Below are positions 5,771-5,790 of a stretch of DNA of 5,790 nt, piece by piece. Origin of the DNA: an uncultured Lachnospiraceae bacterium (GTDB lineage Bacteria > Bacillota > Clostridia > Lachnospirales > Lachnospiraceae); NCBI GenBank assembly GCA_947653315.1, contig CANTGP010000215.1:1-5790 (forward strand), given 5' to 3'. A program made the position numbers and the translations under genes. Under the pieces are notes generated by a model. It saw only the letters and a list, made by a program, of their open reading frames with translations, ran no database searches and had not been told where the DNA came from. Each line of letters starts with the position of its first letter. Positions within the stretch are counted from its first letter, which is position 1.

Positions 5771-5790
5771 AAGAAAAGGTAAAAGAAAAA
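5771..5790 (+). other. Purine-rich right edge, possible ribosome binding site of a further gene
   Basis: The 20 bases after the decarboxylase stop are almost entirely A and G and include AAAAGG at 5774-5779, 11 bases before the window end. No hairpin or T-run is present, so the transcript does not end here. A same-strand gene beginning just outside the window is likely, but nothing of its coding sequence can be seen. Confidence 0.3.

Overview
The window looks like chromosomal DNA of a moderate-GC Clostridia bacterium, most likely Lachnospiraceae. This rests on the gene families present (an ECF transporter S component without its own energising module, a membrane-anchored L,D-transpeptidase of the clostridial architecture, and a Bacillus/Clostridium-type short Orn/Lys/Arg-family decarboxylase), on purine-rich ribosome binding sites and GTG starts, and on tight same-strand packing. 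The family placement is inferred from protein motifs read by eye; no database was searched. I see no mobile element, CRISPR array, tRNA or rRNA.

Layout. Positions 1-239 hold no confident gene. They contain an unexplained left edge (1-90, with a short minus-strand frame running off the window), a candidate promoter (114-142), and a leader of small competing hairpins (170-212). All five confident genes are on the plus strand. Cluster A (240-2090) is an ECF transporter S component, probably the pantothenate importer PanT, followed 3 bases later by coaBC, the two-domain enzyme that converts 4'-phosphopantothenate to 4'-phosphopantetheine. Together they read as a vitamin B5 uptake and coenzyme A synthesis unit.

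An extended -10 promoter (2104-2112) lies in the 73-base gap after coaBC and probably starts cluster B (2164-5770). This contains an L,D-transpeptidase with an N-terminal membrane anchor and a YkuD catalytic domain, an HD-domain metal-dependent phosphohydrolase of unknown substrate 18 bases downstream, and a fold-type I PLP-dependent Orn/Lys/Arg-family decarboxylase 4 bases after that. The last two genes start with GTG. The last 20 bases are purine-rich and may carry the ribosome binding site of another gene beyond the window, so cluster B probably continues.

Most of the window is ordinary housekeeping content. The points worth a second look are the uncharacterised HD protein and its operon partners, the competing hairpins ahead of the putative panT, two extra segments in the decarboxylase, and the unexplained left edge. 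I found no strong evidence of a new defence or mobile system.
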